In this document: piece after piece, positions 1 to 8,709 of the stretch
How positions within the stretch are numbered: position 1 is the stretch's first letter
Layout: every line of letters begins with the position of its first letter
Notes under the pieces: generated by a model
What the model was told of the DNA's origin: nothing
Databases searched by the model: none
The model's input: only the letters and a program-made list of their open reading frames with translations
Assembly: GCF_003345655.1 (NCBI RefSeq)
Contig: NZ_QQOH01000001.1
Location: forward strand, 310,001-374,000
Length of the DNA stretch: 64,000 bases
Source of the DNA: Motiliproteus coralliicola
Lineage (GTDB): Bacteria; Pseudomonadota; Gammaproteobacteria; Pseudomonadales; Balneatricaceae
Direction of reading: 5' to 3'
Translations under genes and position numbers: made by a program

Positions 1-509
1 GGAATCCCAGCTTCCTGAATTTTGCTGGATCCATGCAGGAATGGCAGGTCGATGATGGCGGCCGCTTCGGTGATTTCGGCACCCAGTTTGCGCAGCAAGG
101 TGCTGGCGGCCAGCAGGCTGCCACCGGTGGCGATCAGGTCGTCGATCAGCAGCACCTTGTCGCCCTCTTTACAGGCGTCGGTGTGAACTTCAACACAGGC
201 ACTGCCGTATTCGAGTTGGTACTCCTCGGTGAGGGTGTCACCGGGAAGCTTGCCTTTCTTGCGGATCAGAATCAGCGGCAGGTTCAGTTTGTAGGACAGG
301 ATCGAGCCGAGCAGGAAACCACGGGCATCAAGGGCGGCGATATGGCTGATATCCGCATCGATGTAACGTTGGGAGAACGCGTCGATTACACAATGAAGCG
401 CTTTGGGATCCTGAAACAGCGGTGCAATGTCCCGGAACATGACACCGGGCTCGGGCCAGTCGGGTACGGCACGGATGACTGAACGGATATAGCACTCGTC
501 GTAGGACAT
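1..509 (-). CDS. apt: Adenine phosphoribosyltransferase (3' end cut by window)
   Basis: Converts adenine and PRPP to AMP in purine salvage (cytoplasmic). I translated the minus strand by hand: it begins [20 protein letters not shown] and carries the PRPP-binding loop [13 protein letters not shown], with the family block [10 protein letters not shown] upstream of it. Here 169 codons are visible and the C-terminus runs off the left edge. The ATG at 507-509 starts the conserved domain directly. The neighbour downstream on the chromosome is an FNR/Anr-type gene in the same orientation, the order known from pseudomonads. The identification is firm; only the end is missing. Confidence 0.93.
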   Translation of the reverse strand, partial: MSYDECYIRSVIRAVPDWPEPGVMFRDIAPLFQDPKALHCVIDAFSQRYIDADISHIAALDARGFLLGSILSYKLNLPLILIRKKGKLPGDTLTEEYQLEYGSACVEVHTDACKEGDKVLLIDDLIATGGSLLAASTLLRKLGAEITEAAAIIDLPFLHGSSKIQEAGI

Positions 510-625
510 GATAGCTCCTGTGTTTCTTACTCTCCGGCTCGGTGGCCGCTTAATCGATAAATTGGCAGCCGCGAATCATAGCAGCTATTGCGGCCATTGC
601 GCAGTCGGGTAGGAAGGATGTTCGC

Positions 626-1387
626 TTAGGGGATCAGCGGCTCGTCGTGACGGGCTTCACCCGAGACAATCCGCAGTTCGTCCAGATCGAGGAGCTCGAC
701 CTCTTTGCCTTCAACCTGGATCAGTTGCTGTTTTTGGAAACGGCTGAAGATTCGGCTGACGGTTTCGACCGCAAGCCCCAAGTAGTTGCCGATCTCGTTA
801 CGGGACATCGACAGGCGGAAAAGCGAGGCGGAGTAGCCGCGGCGTTTGAACCGGTCGGAAAGCTTCAGCAGGAAGGTAGCGACCCGCTCTTCAGCGGTTT
901 TTTTACTCAGCAGCAGCATCATCTGCTGTTCTTCGCGTAGCTCTTTGCCCATGCATTTGATCAGTTCGGCTTTTAATGAGGGCAGGCGATTGGAGAGTTG
1001 TTCGAAGCTGTCGTAGGGAATTTCGCAGACGGTGGTGGTTTCCAGGACTTTGGCGGAGATGGGGTAGTCGTCGGTATCGATGGCGCTCAATCCGATCATC
1101 TCGCCGGGAAAGTAGAAACCGGTGATCTGTTCTTCGCCCGCATTGGTGACGGTATAGGTTTTGATAGAGCCGGCGCGTACCGCATAGATAGCAGTGAAGG
1201 GTTCGCCCTGATGGAACAAGTGCCCGCCTTTTTTCAGTGGCGGACTCTGTTCGATGATTCGTTCCAGTTGAGCCGCATCCTGGCTTTCCAGCGTGAAGGG
1301 CAGGCACAGACTCACAAGACCGCTATTTTGTGACTGTACGTCGCTGAAAGTACGAGACTTATCCTGAGTGCTCGGCTTCACAGCCAT
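626..1387 (-). CDS. anr: FNR/Anr-type transcription regulator lacking two Fe-S cysteines
   Basis: Crp/FNR-family regulator of 253 aa: cyclic-nucleotide-like beta-roll (about 30-150), dimer helix (about 155-185) and C-terminal HTH. The recognition helix carries E208, S211 and R212, the E-x-x-S-R pattern that reads TTGAT half-sites. Gene order (apt, this gene, hemN, cco) matches the pseudomonad anr locus. The oddity is at the N-terminus. FNR ligates its [4Fe-4S] cluster with three clustered cysteines plus one distal one. Here only C28 and the distal C121 remain, and the other two positions are S19 (TCA) and S22 (AGC). I chose the ATG at 1385-1387 because AGGAAG sits 8 nt upstream; the ATG-type start at 1447 lacks a ribosome site. 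The oxygen-sensing mode is therefore uncertain. Confidence 0.88.
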   Translation of the reverse strand: MAVKPSTQDKSRTFSDVQSQNSGLVSLCLPFTLESQDAAQLERIIEQSPPLKKGGHLFHQGEPFTAIYAVRAGSIKTYTVTNAGEEQITGFYFPGEMIGLSAIDTDDYPISAKVLETTTVCEIPYDSFEQLSNRLPSLKAELIKCMGKELREEQQMMLLLSKKTAEERVATFLLKLSDRFKRRGYSASLFRLSMSRNEIGNYLGLAVETVSRIFSRFQKQQLIQVEGKEVELLDLDELRIVSGEARHDEPLIP

Positions 1388-1529
1388 AGAGTGAGCTTCC
1401 TGCGCTGGATTGTTTTTCAAATGCTTATCCGACGCATTATGGCCCATCTATCGGCGTGGGTGAACCCTCAAACAGCCCGGTTTGCAGAAAAGCTTGCCAG
1501 CAGCGAGCAACCTCGCTGCTGGCGGCTGT

Positions 1530-2921
1530 TTAGATGATGCGAGAGAAGGTACGTCCAGCCTGCAGTTTCGGCATATAAGCGTCGAAAGTCATGCAGATAC
1601 GGCGGATCAGCAGGCGTCCGGCTGGGGTGACCTCGATGCGGCGACCGTCGATTTCCACCAGGCCGTCGGCGGCAAACTGCTGGATCAGTTCCAGCTCGTC
1701 TTTGAAATAACTGTCGAAGTCGATCTCAAATTCGCGCTCGATAACGCTGGGGTCCAGCTCGAAATGGCAGATCAGCTGGGTGATAACCCGACGGCGGATG
1801 CTGTCATCACGGGTCAGGATCACGCCTCGCTTGATCGCTTGGGCTTTGTCGGCCACCGCTTTCTGGTACAGCTTCAGGTCGTGCTCGTTCTGGTAATAGA
1901 CGTCGCCGATCTGGCTGATAGCGGAGACCCCCATGGCAACCAGGTCACAGTCGCTGTGGGTGGTGTAACCCTGGAAGTTACGGTGCAGGTGGCCTTCGCG
2001 TTGAGCAACGGCAAGCTCATCGTCGGGCTTGGCGAAGTGGTCCATGCCGATGTACTGGTAACCGGCATCGATCAGCTGATTGATGGTGTTCTCCAGAATC
2101 ACCAGCTTGTCGCTGGGCGCGGGTAGGTCTTCACCGTTGATATGCATCTGGGAGCGGAATCGGTCCGGCATATGGGCGTAGTTGAACACTGACAGGCGAT
2201 CCGGGCTCAGTTCGATCATGGTTTCAACGGTTTTGGCGAAGCCGTCGATGGTTTGATGGGGCAGGCCGTAGATCAGGTCGACGTTGACCGACTTGAAACC
2301 GAGCTCGCGTGCGCTGGTGATGATCTCCTCGGACATCGAGGTGGGTTGAATCCGATTGACCGCTTCCTGCACCTTGGGGTCGATATCCTGAACCCCCAGG
2401 CTGACCCGGTTGAAGCCAAGTTCGCGAATCACCTCCATGCGCTGGGCGTTCGCCTCGCGCGGATCGATCTCGATGGAGTAGTCACCCTGATCGTCGTCGC
2501 GTAGGTGGAAGTGCTGACGGGTCTTATCCATCAGTTCGCGCATTTCATCGTCGCTGATAAAGGTCGGAGTGCCGCCGCCCCAGTGCAGCTGATTAACGAT
2601 GCGGTCGTTGGAATACCAGTTCGATAGCGTGGCCATCTCTTTATAGAGCTCATCCAGATAAGGCGCGGCCCGCTTTTTGTTCCGGGTGATCATCTTGTTA
2701 CAGGCGCAGTAGTAACAGACATGGGTACAGAACGGGATATGGAAGTACAGCGAAAGCGGTGCGCTGGAGTCAGCGGTGCTTTGGCCGGTCTGTACCAGTT
2801 GCTCGGCGCTCAGTTCCGGATCGAACTGGATAGCGGTTGGATAGGAGGTATAGCGTGGGCCGGATAGGTCGTAACGCTTGATCAGCTCCAGGTTCCACTG
2901 GATTTGGGAGTTTTTTACCAC
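1530..2921 (-). CDS. hemN: Oxygen-independent coproporphyrinogen III dehydrogenase
   Basis: Radical SAM enzyme that decarboxylates coproporphyrinogen III to protoporphyrinogen IX without oxygen, supplying heme for the neighbouring oxidase under low oxygen. The CxxxCxxC cluster motif is seen as CTHVCYYC, followed by ACNK; GGGTPTF (SAM binding) and the N-terminal GPRYTSYPTA block are typical of HemN. I prefer the GTG at 2919-2921 (463 aa, starting VKNSQIQWNL), because family members begin at this point; an in-frame TTG at 2958-2960 would add 13 residues. Neither start has a strong ribosome site. A partial FNR-type site lies 250 bp upstream, consistent with anaerobic control. Confidence 0.93.
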   Translation of the reverse strand: MVKNSQIQWNLELIKRYDLSGPRYTSYPTAIQFDPELSAEQLVQTGQSTADSSAPLSLYFHIPFCTHVCYYCACNKMITRNKKRAAPYLDELYKEMATLSNWYSNDRIVNQLHWGGGTPTFISDDEMRELMDKTRQHFHLRDDDQGDYSIEIDPREANAQRMEVIRELGFNRVSLGVQDIDPKVQEAVNRIQPTSMSEEIITSARELGFKSVNVDLIYGLPHQTIDGFAKTVETMIELSPDRLSVFNYAHMPDRFRSQMHINGEDLPAPSDKLVILENTINQLIDAGYQYIGMDHFAKPDDELAVAQREGHLHRNFQGYTTHSDCDLVAMGVSAISQIGDVYYQNEHDLKLYQKAVADKAQAIKRGVILTRDDSIRRRVITQLICHFELDPSVIEREFEIDFDSYFKDELELIQQFAADGLVEIDGRRIEVTPAGRLLIRRICMTFDAYMPKLQAGRTFSRII

Positions 2922-3171
2922 GTCAGATACACCAACAAAAAAGACTGAAAGATGCCGCAATGACCCAAAATGAGCCTCGGGTTGATGGGGAATTATTAGA
3001 ACACACTGCGAGTTGGGTTGCAGTAGCTATTGAACAGGGGTTTGAGGTATGTAGACCAAAATTTACATATGTCAAGTTTCTGCATGAAGGGGTGGCTGTG
3101 GTGATAGGTAACAATGAGCTCGTTGTTATGGGTAGTGGGAGAAGTGGAAAGGGGCCAGTATTGACGCCGGG

Positions 3172-3185
3172 TTGATCTCAATCTT
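3172..3185. promoter_or_regulatory. Partial FNR/Anr-type box, hemN side
   Basis: TTGATCTCAATCTT matches 8 of 10 defined positions of TTGAT-N4-ATCAA. It lies about 250 bp upstream of the preferred hemN start and 348 bp before ccoN. It is plausible as a hemN control site but the right half is degenerate. Confidence 0.35.
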
Positions 3186-3426
3186 TGAGTGAATAGGTCG
3201 GGTTTTTGGGACCCGTTTTGATTATGTTGTCAGTGCTAAAAAAGTAGGAATTCCGTACTCTTTTAGTCGGTTTCTGCTGCGTTGCAATGTGTTTTTTTGC
3301 AAGCCAGAACTGCGTCGAAAAAATGCCAAGTTGGAACCGATTATGCATTGATAAGAAACGGCTTAATCTCAAGTAGTTGAGCGGTTTTGCGGGGTATTTG
3401 AGGCGTTAAAAAAGCCATAGATATGT

Positions 3427-3440
3427 TTGACAATTGTCAC
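3427..3440 (+). promoter_or_regulatory. FNR/Anr-type box upstream of ccoN
   Basis: TTGACAATTGTCAC fits TTGAY-N4-RTCAA apart from its last base and is nearly palindromic. Its centre is about 100 bp before the ccoN ATG. For class II FNR activation (centre near -41.5) transcription would start around 3475. The position upstream of a cbb3 operon is exactly where Anr sites are expected. Confidence 0.65.
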
Positions 3441-3532
3441 AAAAAACGGTCTTATAAAGCCCGCAAAAATCCTGCGTGTTAGTGGGGTTATTGCACCACA
3501 ACAAATTTGTCTGACCCAAGAAGGGGGGGTTC

Positions 3533-4969
3533 ATGGACGCCAGAGCAGAGCAGAAGTACAGCCTCGGGGTTGTGCGCTGGTTCGCCGTTATGGCTGTTGT
3601 CTACCTGGTGGTAGGCGCATCCGTCGGGGTGTATATCGCCTCGGAACTGGCATGGCCGGTACTTAATTTCGATATTCCACAATTGACCTTTGGGCGCTTG
3701 CGTCCGTTACACACCAACGCGGTAATCTTTGCGTTCGGTGGCTGTGCCTTGATGGCAACGGCATTCTACTCGGTCCAGCGCACCTGCGGTGTTCGCCTTT
3801 GGAGCGAGAAGTTGGCGTGGTTCACCTTCTGGGGATGGAACCTGATTATCGTTAGCGCAGTTATCACGCTGCCGCTGGGCTTCACTCAAGGCAAGGAATA
3901 TGCCGAGCTTGAGTGGCCGATCGATGTTGCCATCGCTGTGGTCTGGTTGGCCTACAGCTTCAACTTCATCATGACTATCGCTATCCGTAAGAGCTCGCAC
4001 ATCTATGTGTCGAACTGGTTCTTCCTGGCGATGATGATCATGATCACCTACCTGCACGTCGTAAACAGCCTGTCGATCCCGGTTGGTCTGTTCAAGTCCT
4101 ACTCCATTTTCTCTGGTGTACAGGATGCGATGATTCAGTGGTGGTGGGGCCATAACGCGGTTGGTTTCTACCTGACTGCTGGCTTCCTGGGCATTATGTA
4201 CTACTTCGTACCGAAGCAGGCTGGTCGTCCGGTTTACTCTTACCGTCTGTCTGTTATCCACTTCTGGGCGCTGACCTTCGGTTACGTCTGGCTGGGTGCT
4301 CACCACCTCCAGTACACCGCACTGCCGGACTGGACTGGTTCTCTGGGTGCCGCGGTATCTCTGGCGATGATCATCCCGTCCTGGGGTGGTGCTATCAACG
4401 GTATGATGACCCTGTCCGGTGCTTGGGATAAGCTGCGTACCGACTACACGCTGCGCTTCCTGATCATGTCGCTGGCGTTCTACGCGATGTCGACCTTCGA
4501 AGGTCCGGTCATGTCTATCAAGACCGTTAACGCCCTGTCTCACTACACCGACTGGACCGTTGGTCACGTACACTCTGGTGCGTTGGGCTGGGTTGCCATG
4601 GTTGGTGCCGGTGCGATCTACCACCTGATCACCCGTTGCTTCCACACTGAAATGTGGTCCGCCAAGCTGATCAACGTTCACTTCTGGCTGTTCACCATCG
4701 GTACTGTGGTCTACATCGTTGCGATGTGGGTGTCCGGTATCATGCAGGGTCTGATGTGGCGTGCCTATGACGAATACGGCACCCTGGTTTACACCTTTGC
4801 CGAGTCCGTCGAAGCGATGCATCCGTACTACGCGATGCGTGCGATTGGTGGTGCGATCTTCCTGTCCGGTGCAGTCCTCATGCTGATCAACGTAGTGATG
4901 ACTGTTCGTAAGTCTGCCGCAGAAGGCAAAGTTGACCAGGCGCGTACTGCTGCCTTGGCCAGCGCTTAA
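3533..4969 (+). CDS. ccoN: cbb3-type cytochrome c oxidase subunit I
   Basis: Catalytic heme-copper subunit of the high-affinity proton-pumping cbb3 oxidase in the inner membrane, 478 aa, about 12 membrane segments. H60 fits the low-spin heme ligand. H207 in [11 protein letters not shown] is the expected Cu-B histidine, Y251 fits the tyrosine that cross-links to it, and H257-H258 complete the Cu-B site. The [10 protein letters not shown] block carries the heme-iron histidines. The ATG follows a purine-rich AAGAAGGGGGGG stretch. Codons are strongly biased to GGT, CGT, ATC and ACC compared with neighbours, suggesting high expression. It heads the operon ccoN-ccoO-ccoQ-ccoP behind an Anr-type box. 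Confidence 0.98.
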   Translation: MDARAEQKYSLGVVRWFAVMAVVYLVVGASVGVYIASELAWPVLNFDIPQLTFGRLRPLHTNAVIFAFGGCALMATAFYSVQRTCGVRLWSEKLAWFTFWGWNLIIVSAVITLPLGFTQGKEYAELEWPIDVAIAVVWLAYSFNFIMTIAIRKSSHIYVSNWFFLAMMIMITYLHVVNSLSIPVGLFKSYSIFSGVQDAMIQWWWGHNAVGFYLTAGFLGIMYYFVPKQAGRPVYSYRLSVIHFWALTFGYVWLGAHHLQYTALPDWTGSLGAAVSLAMIIPSWGGAINGMMTLSGAWDKLRTDYTLRFLIMSLAFYAMSTFEGPVMSIKTVNALSHYTDWTVGHVHSGALGWVAMVGAGAIYHLITRCFHTEMWSAKLINVHFWLFTIGTVVYIVAMWVSGIMQGLMWRAYDEYGTLVYTFAESVEAMHPYYAMRAIGGAIFLSGAVLMLINVVMTVRKSAAEGKVDQARTAALASA

Positions 4970-4983
4970 GGGAGAAACGGAAA

Positions 4984-5700
4984 ATGGCAGATAATCAAAA
5001 GCCGAAGAACCTCCAGGAGAAGATGGAGGTTAATATCTGGGCGCTGGTATTGATGACCGCAATCGCCGTATCGGTGGGTGGTATCGTCGAGATCGTTCCG
5101 CTGTTCACCATCGATAAGACGATGGAGCACAAGAGCACCGCACCCGAGATCGTCTGGGATCGTCCCGCAGACGCCACCATGAAGGATTGGAAAGCCGGCG
5201 ACGGCATCCGTCCTTACACTCCGCTGGAGCTGGCTGGTCGTGACGTTTACCTGCGTGAAGGTTGCTACCTGTGTCACTCACAGATGATCCGTCCGTTCCG
5301 TGACGAGAAAGAGCGTTACGGTCACTACTCACTGGCTTCGGAGTCGATGTACGACCACCCGTTCCAGTGGGGTTCCAAGCGTACCGGTCCTGACCTGGCT
5401 CGCGTAGGTGGTAAGTACTCCGATGACTGGCAGCGTAAGCACTTGCGTGCACCGCGCTCCGTTGTGCCCGAGTCCGTCATGCCTAACTACCCATGGCTGC
5501 AGCATGCCGAAGTTGATGGTGAGCAGATTGCTCGTCACATGAGCGGCCTGCAAACCATCGGCGTTCCTTACACCGATGCCGACATCGCCGAAGCTCCGGC
5601 TGCGGTGAAGGGTAAGAGCGAAGAAGATGCGATGGTCGCCTACCTGCAGGTGCTGGGTACGATGGCCAAGCTGGACGATAACAAGGTTTACCGTGAGTAG
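4984..5700 (+). CDS. ccoO: cbb3-type cytochrome c oxidase subunit II (mono-heme c)
   Basis: Membrane-anchored monoheme cytochrome c that relays electrons from CcoP to CcoN. One N-terminal membrane helix (about 18-42) precedes a periplasmic domain with heme motif CYLCH (94-98); a later methionine in ESVMPNYPW fits the axial ligand. At 238 aa it is longer than the roughly 200-residue pseudomonad form because of added sequence near the C-terminus. It follows ccoN by 14 bp with a GGGAGAAACGGAAA ribosome region, and its last bases overlap the ccoQ start. Confidence 0.97.
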   Translation: MADNQKPKNLQEKMEVNIWALVLMTAIAVSVGGIVEIVPLFTIDKTMEHKSTAPEIVWDRPADATMKDWKAGDGIRPYTPLELAGRDVYLREGCYLCHSQMIRPFRDEKERYGHYSLASESMYDHPFQWGSKRTGPDLARVGGKYSDDWQRKHLRAPRSVVPESVMPNYPWLQHAEVDGEQIARHMSGLQTIGVPYTDADIAEAPAAVKGKSEEDAMVAYLQVLGTMAKLDDNKVYRE

Positions 5701-5905
5701 TCTGAAAGAATATTTCAGTACTGATTGGGCGGCGATGACCGCGACCGATTGGGTCGGAACGATCCTGACCGTGGTCATCTTTGTCCTCATGGTTGTAGCT
5801 TACGTCTACGCCTACCGTCCGAAGAACAAGGAGAAACTTGAAGATCGCAAGTTTCAACTTGACGACGGTGAGCGGTTAGATAGCGGAGAGAAAAATGGCG
5901 GATGA
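5693..5905 (+). CDS. ccoQ: cbb3-type cytochrome oxidase small subunit CcoQ
   Basis: A 70-residue single-pass membrane protein with the helix [19 protein letters not shown] followed by a charged tail starting RPKNKEK, the usual FixQ/CcoQ layout. In other bacteria CcoQ helps stabilise the assembled oxidase. I start it at the GTG at 5693-5695, which overlaps the ccoO stop; the reading frame continues upstream but that part is ccoO antiphase sequence. Its 3' end overlaps the ccoP start by 11 bp, so translation of all three is probably coupled. Confidence 0.9.
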   Translation: MSSLKEYFSTDWAAMTATDWVGTILTVVIFVLMVVAYVYAYRPKNKEKLEDRKFQLDDGERLDSGEKNGG

Positions 5906-6755
5906 AAAAAACCCATTTCCCGGTGAAAACAACACTGGGCATATCTGGGACGACAATATTCGGGAGCTGGATAACCCGGTTCCGCGTTGGTGGATGGTAG
6001 GCTTCTGGGCCTCAGTCCTCTGGTGGGTGGCTTACGGCATCCTGTACCCGATGATCCCGCTGGGTGAAGACAGCACCAAAGGTGTGCTGGGTTGGACCCA
6101 GATCGGCGAGTACAACGACGGCGTGGCAGAAGTTCAGGCGGTTCGTGCCAAGTTTGAAGATCAGATCGCGGGTATGACCCCGGCTGAGATTCTGGCTGAC
6201 GATGGTTTGAGCGGTTACGCAACGGCTTCGGCCCGCGTTCTGTTCGGTGACAACTGTCAGGCCTGTCACGGTGCTGGTGGTCAGGGCGGTCCGGGCTACC
6301 CGGTACTGGCTGATGATAACTGGTTGTATGGTGGCACTATTGAAGCCATCACCCAGACCATCACCAGCGGTCGTCAGGGCATCATGGTTGCCCATGGTGC
6401 AACACTGTCGGATCAGGAGATCGATACCCTGGCACAGTACACCGTGGACTTGAGCCAAGGTCAGGCCAACGAGGCTGGCGCCGAGCTGTATCAGACCAAG
6501 GGCTGTTTTGCCTGTCACGGTCCTGATGCCAAAGGCCTTCAGATCATGGGTTCAGCTAACCTGACCGATGCCATCTGGCGTTTCAACGAAGACGACAAGC
6601 TGGCCAGCGCCAAGTACACCATCAAGCATGGTGTTAACGCTGCCAATGACCCGATGACCCGCGAAGCGGTGATGCCGGCGTTCAGTGCTCGTCTGAGTGA
6701 CAACGATATCAAGAAACTGGCGGTATACGTCCACAAGCTGGGCGGCGGTCAGTAA
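5895..6755 (+). CDS. ccoP: cbb3-type cytochrome c oxidase subunit III (di-heme c)
   Basis: Di-heme cytochrome c that takes electrons from soluble c-type cytochromes for the cbb3 oxidase. An N-terminal segment with IWDDNIRELDNPVPRWW is typical of CcoP, then one membrane helix (about 32-55) and two heme domains with CQACH (121-125) and CFACH (204-208). Length 286 aa is normal. The ATG has a GGAGAG ribosome site inside ccoQ. The stop is followed by a strong stem-loop and then a tiny membrane-protein gene. Confidence 0.98.
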   Translation: MADEKNPFPGENNTGHIWDDNIRELDNPVPRWWMVGFWASVLWWVAYGILYPMIPLGEDSTKGVLGWTQIGEYNDGVAEVQAVRAKFEDQIAGMTPAEILADDGLSGYATASARVLFGDNCQACHGAGGQGGPGYPVLADDNWLYGGTIEAITQTITSGRQGIMVAHGATLSDQEIDTLAQYTVDLSQGQANEAGAELYQTKGCFACHGPDAKGLQIMGSANLTDAIWRFNEDDKLASAKYTIKHGVNAANDPMTREAVMPAFSARLSDNDIKKLAVYVHKLGGGQ

Positions 6756-6769
6756 CGATGTGATCCTCC

Positions 6770-6793
6770 TGGGGGGTGGCTAGCTGCCCCCCA
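6770..6793 (+). other. Stem-loop between ccoP and the small downstream gene
   Basis: TGGGGGG (6770-6776) pairs perfectly with CCCCCCA (6787-6793) around a 10-nt loop. No T-run follows, so it is more likely an mRNA-stabilising or processing hairpin at the 3' end of ccoNOQP than a terminator. Confidence 0.6.
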
Positions 6794-6823
6794 ACATTCA
6801 CCCACGGATAAGGGGAGAATACT

Positions 6824-6943
6824 ATGGGTGTAGATGCTGTAGTTATTGGATCGGTGTTGTGTGTGGTTGGTGCGACTGCGATCGTGGTTTATTGCTGCGT
6901 TAAGGCAGTCAAACTGATCAATGAAACCAAGAGCCAGGAATAG
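6824..6943 (+). CDS. 39-aa single-pass membrane protein, CcoM-like candidate
   Basis: A short gene easily missed by annotation. The ATG follows AAGGGGAGAATACT, an excellent ribosome site. The protein begins MGVDAVVIGSVLCVVGATAI, has one membrane helix of about 23 residues (6-28) containing three cysteines, and ends in a short charged tail, KLINETKSQE. It lies 68 bp after ccoP, ahead of a rho-independent terminator, so it is the last gene of the oxidase operon. Size, topology and place resemble CcoM, the small fourth subunit of the Pseudomonas stutzeri cbb3 oxidase; sequence similarity was not tested. Confidence 0.75.
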   Translation: MGVDAVVIGSVLCVVGATAIVVYCCVKAVKLINETKSQE

Positions 6944-6968
6944 GTTCTAAGGTTCCAGCAACAGTAAT

Positions 6969-6997
6969 AAAAGGGGGCTACGGTTGCCCCCTTTTTT
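6969..6997 (+). terminator. Rho-independent terminator of the cco structural operon
   Basis: GGGGGC, a seven-base loop, then GCCCCC and TTTTTT. It follows the 39-aa gene by about 25 bp and separates the oxidase structural operon from ccoG. Confidence 0.88.
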
Positions 6998-7216
6998 GCT
7001 ACTCAAGCTTTTACTGTGGGTTTTGCCGGGGGCAAAATTCAGACTAAAAGCTTGTTGTCCAGACAGTAGAGTTATTCGCTGTTTGGGGTTACGAGCTTAT
7101 ATATTAATAATTACTAATATAGAATAGCGGCAGTGAGTGTGAATATCAGGGACGGGGTGTCATTGACGTAGCCAGAGCAGAGCTACGGCACCTTAAGTCA
7201 GCAAAGGAGAATTCGG

Positions 7217-8647
7217 GTGAACGATCTGAACAACCAGATTCCTACCAGTACGGTAGATGATATCTACGCCGAGTCTGGCCATTGGCACGTTAATACTGGT
7301 GAGGAGAAGATCCACGCCAAGCGTATGGGTGGTAAGTGGCGCAATTTGAAGTGGTGGTCCAACAGCTTCTGGCTGCTATTTTTCCTGGGGCCCTATCTAC
7401 GCTGGGATGACCGCCAAGCGGTGCTATTCGACATCCCTAATCGTCAATTTCATATTTTTGGCGCAACCATCCTGCCTCAGGATTTCTGGATGCTGGCGCT
7501 GCTGTTGCTGTTCTTTGCCATCCTGCTGGCCGTCGTAACGGCTGTTGCCGGCCGGGTTTGGTGTGGTTTTTTCTGTTTCCAGACTGTCTGGACCGATATC
7601 TACACCTGGCTCGAAGAGAAGTTTGAGGGTGGGCCGCAGAAACGTCGTAAATTGGATGCGGCTCCCTGGACCTTCCAGAAGATTAAAGTCAAAACCCAGA
7701 AGCATGCGCTTTGGCTGCTTGTTGCTTTCCTGACCGGGGTTAGTTTCGTGGCCTGGTTCCAGGACTCCTTCACCCTGTGGGGTGAGCTGGTTCGTTTCGA
7801 AGCGGGGATGGCCTCGACGGTCTTTATCGGGATGTTTATCGCCGGTACCTATGTGTTGGCAGGTTTTCTACGCGAGCAAGCTTGTCTGTGGTTGTGCCCC
7901 TATGCGCGTATTCAAGGGGTCATGATCGATAAGAGCACGATTCTGCCGACTTACGATTTTGTTCGCGGTGAGCCTCGTGGCCGGATCAAGAAAAATCAGA
8001 AAGAAGAGGATCGCACTACCGGCGACTGTGTCGACTGTAATCAGTGTGTTGCGGTATGTCCGACCGGTGTCGATATCCGTCACGGTCAACAGGAAGGCTG
8101 TATTACCTGTGCGCTCTGTATTGACGCCTGCGATGCGGTTATGGAGAAGGTAGGCCGTCCGACCGGCTTGATTCGCTACGAGTCGTTGGAGGGCTTGGAA
8201 ACTGGCCACAGTGTCCCGTTGCATAAGCGTGGCCGGGTTTGGGTCTACTCGGCAATTCTGACCTTCGCTCTGAGCGGTATCGTCTACGGCCTGAGCACGT
8301 TGGGTGCAATCGATCTGAAGGTACTTCATGATCGTCAGCCGCTGTTCGTGATGCAGAGCGATGGCTCTATCCAGAACAAGTACACCCTCAAGGTGCTCAA
8401 CAAGCTTAGCGATGACGTTAAGATCATGGTGATCGCTGAAGGCCCGGAAGGGCTGAAGATGACGGGCTCTGAGGACGGCTTTAATGCTCGTCACGGCAAT
8501 GTCACGCCGCGCACCGTGTTTGTACGGGTGCCCCAGTCATCGCTGACGGCTGAATCGATGCCGATCAAGTTCACCATCACGACTTCAAAAGGTACCGAAG
8601 TCTTCAGCAGTAGTCGTGAGAGTGTATTTATCGGCCCGGCCCGATAA
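7217..8647 (+). CDS. ccoG: cbb3 oxidase maturation protein, ferredoxin-type
   Basis: Inner-membrane polyferredoxin needed to supply copper to cbb3 oxidase; CcoG of Rhodobacter has been shown to reduce Cu(II). The 476-aa protein has about five membrane segments, a cysteine-containing VWCGFFCFQT block and LWLCPYARIQG, then two cytoplasmic [4Fe-4S] motifs CVDCNQCVAVCP and CITCALCIDACD (about 271-315). A last membrane helix and a C-terminal periplasmic Ig-like domain follow. Start is GTG with AAAGGAGAATTCGG. It lies behind its own AT-rich intergenic region of about 220 bp, so it probably has its own promoter and heads ccoG-ccoH-ccoI-ccoS. Confidence 0.97.
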   Translation: MNDLNNQIPTSTVDDIYAESGHWHVNTGEEKIHAKRMGGKWRNLKWWSNSFWLLFFLGPYLRWDDRQAVLFDIPNRQFHIFGATILPQDFWMLALLLLFFAILLAVVTAVAGRVWCGFFCFQTVWTDIYTWLEEKFEGGPQKRRKLDAAPWTFQKIKVKTQKHALWLLVAFLTGVSFVAWFQDSFTLWGELVRFEAGMASTVFIGMFIAGTYVLAGFLREQACLWLCPYARIQGVMIDKSTILPTYDFVRGEPRGRIKKNQKEEDRTTGDCVDCNQCVAVCPTGVDIRHGQQEGCITCALCIDACDAVMEKVGRPTGLIRYESLEGLETGHSVPLHKRGRVWVYSAILTFALSGIVYGLSTLGAIDLKVLHDRQPLFVMQSDGSIQNKYTLKVLNKLSDDVKIMVIAEGPEGLKMTGSEDGFNARHGNVTPRTVFVRVPQSSLTAESMPIKFTITTSKGTEVFSSSRESVFIGPAR

Positions 8648-8656
8648 AATAAACCG

Positions 8657-8692
8657 GCCCGGCGGCTTGGCCGTCGGGCTTTGTTGTTTTTT
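8657..8692 (+). terminator. Hairpin with T-rich tail after ccoG
   Basis: GCCCGGCGGC pairs with GCCGTCGGGC (one wobble) around a 3-nt loop, followed by TTTGTTGTTTTTTT. It sits between ccoG and ccoH, only about 20 bp before the latter, so it may act as a partial terminator that lowers expression of the maturation genes. Confidence 0.65.
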
Positions 8693-8709
8693 TAGAACTA
8701 GTGTTACTT

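Larger units (their letters stand above)
2922..3532. other. Long divergent intergenic region between hemN and ccoN
   Basis: About 610 AT-rich bases with no convincing gene. A 71-codon open frame at 2960-3175 (+) has no ribosome site and no family resemblance, so I do not call it. The region must hold the hemN promoter (leftward) and the ccoN promoter (rightward). It contains one good Anr-type site near ccoN and one partial site closer to hemN, listed separately. Confidence 0.6.

Noticed and set aside
1308-1387. Frameshift or wrong start as the cause of missing cysteines in the first FNR-type gene
   Set aside because: The frame is continuous and the codons align residue by residue with other FNR proteins around C28; the serines are at the exact ligand positions.
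2960-3175. 71-codon open frame in the hemN-ccoN intergenic region
   Set aside because: No ribosome site, no recognised motif, and it overlaps the hemN leader; more likely chance in a control region.
3707-4822. Long antisense open frame opposite ccoN
   Set aside because: ccoN is certain on the other strand; the antisense protein is rich in H, R, D and Q from mirrored codons and resembles nothing.
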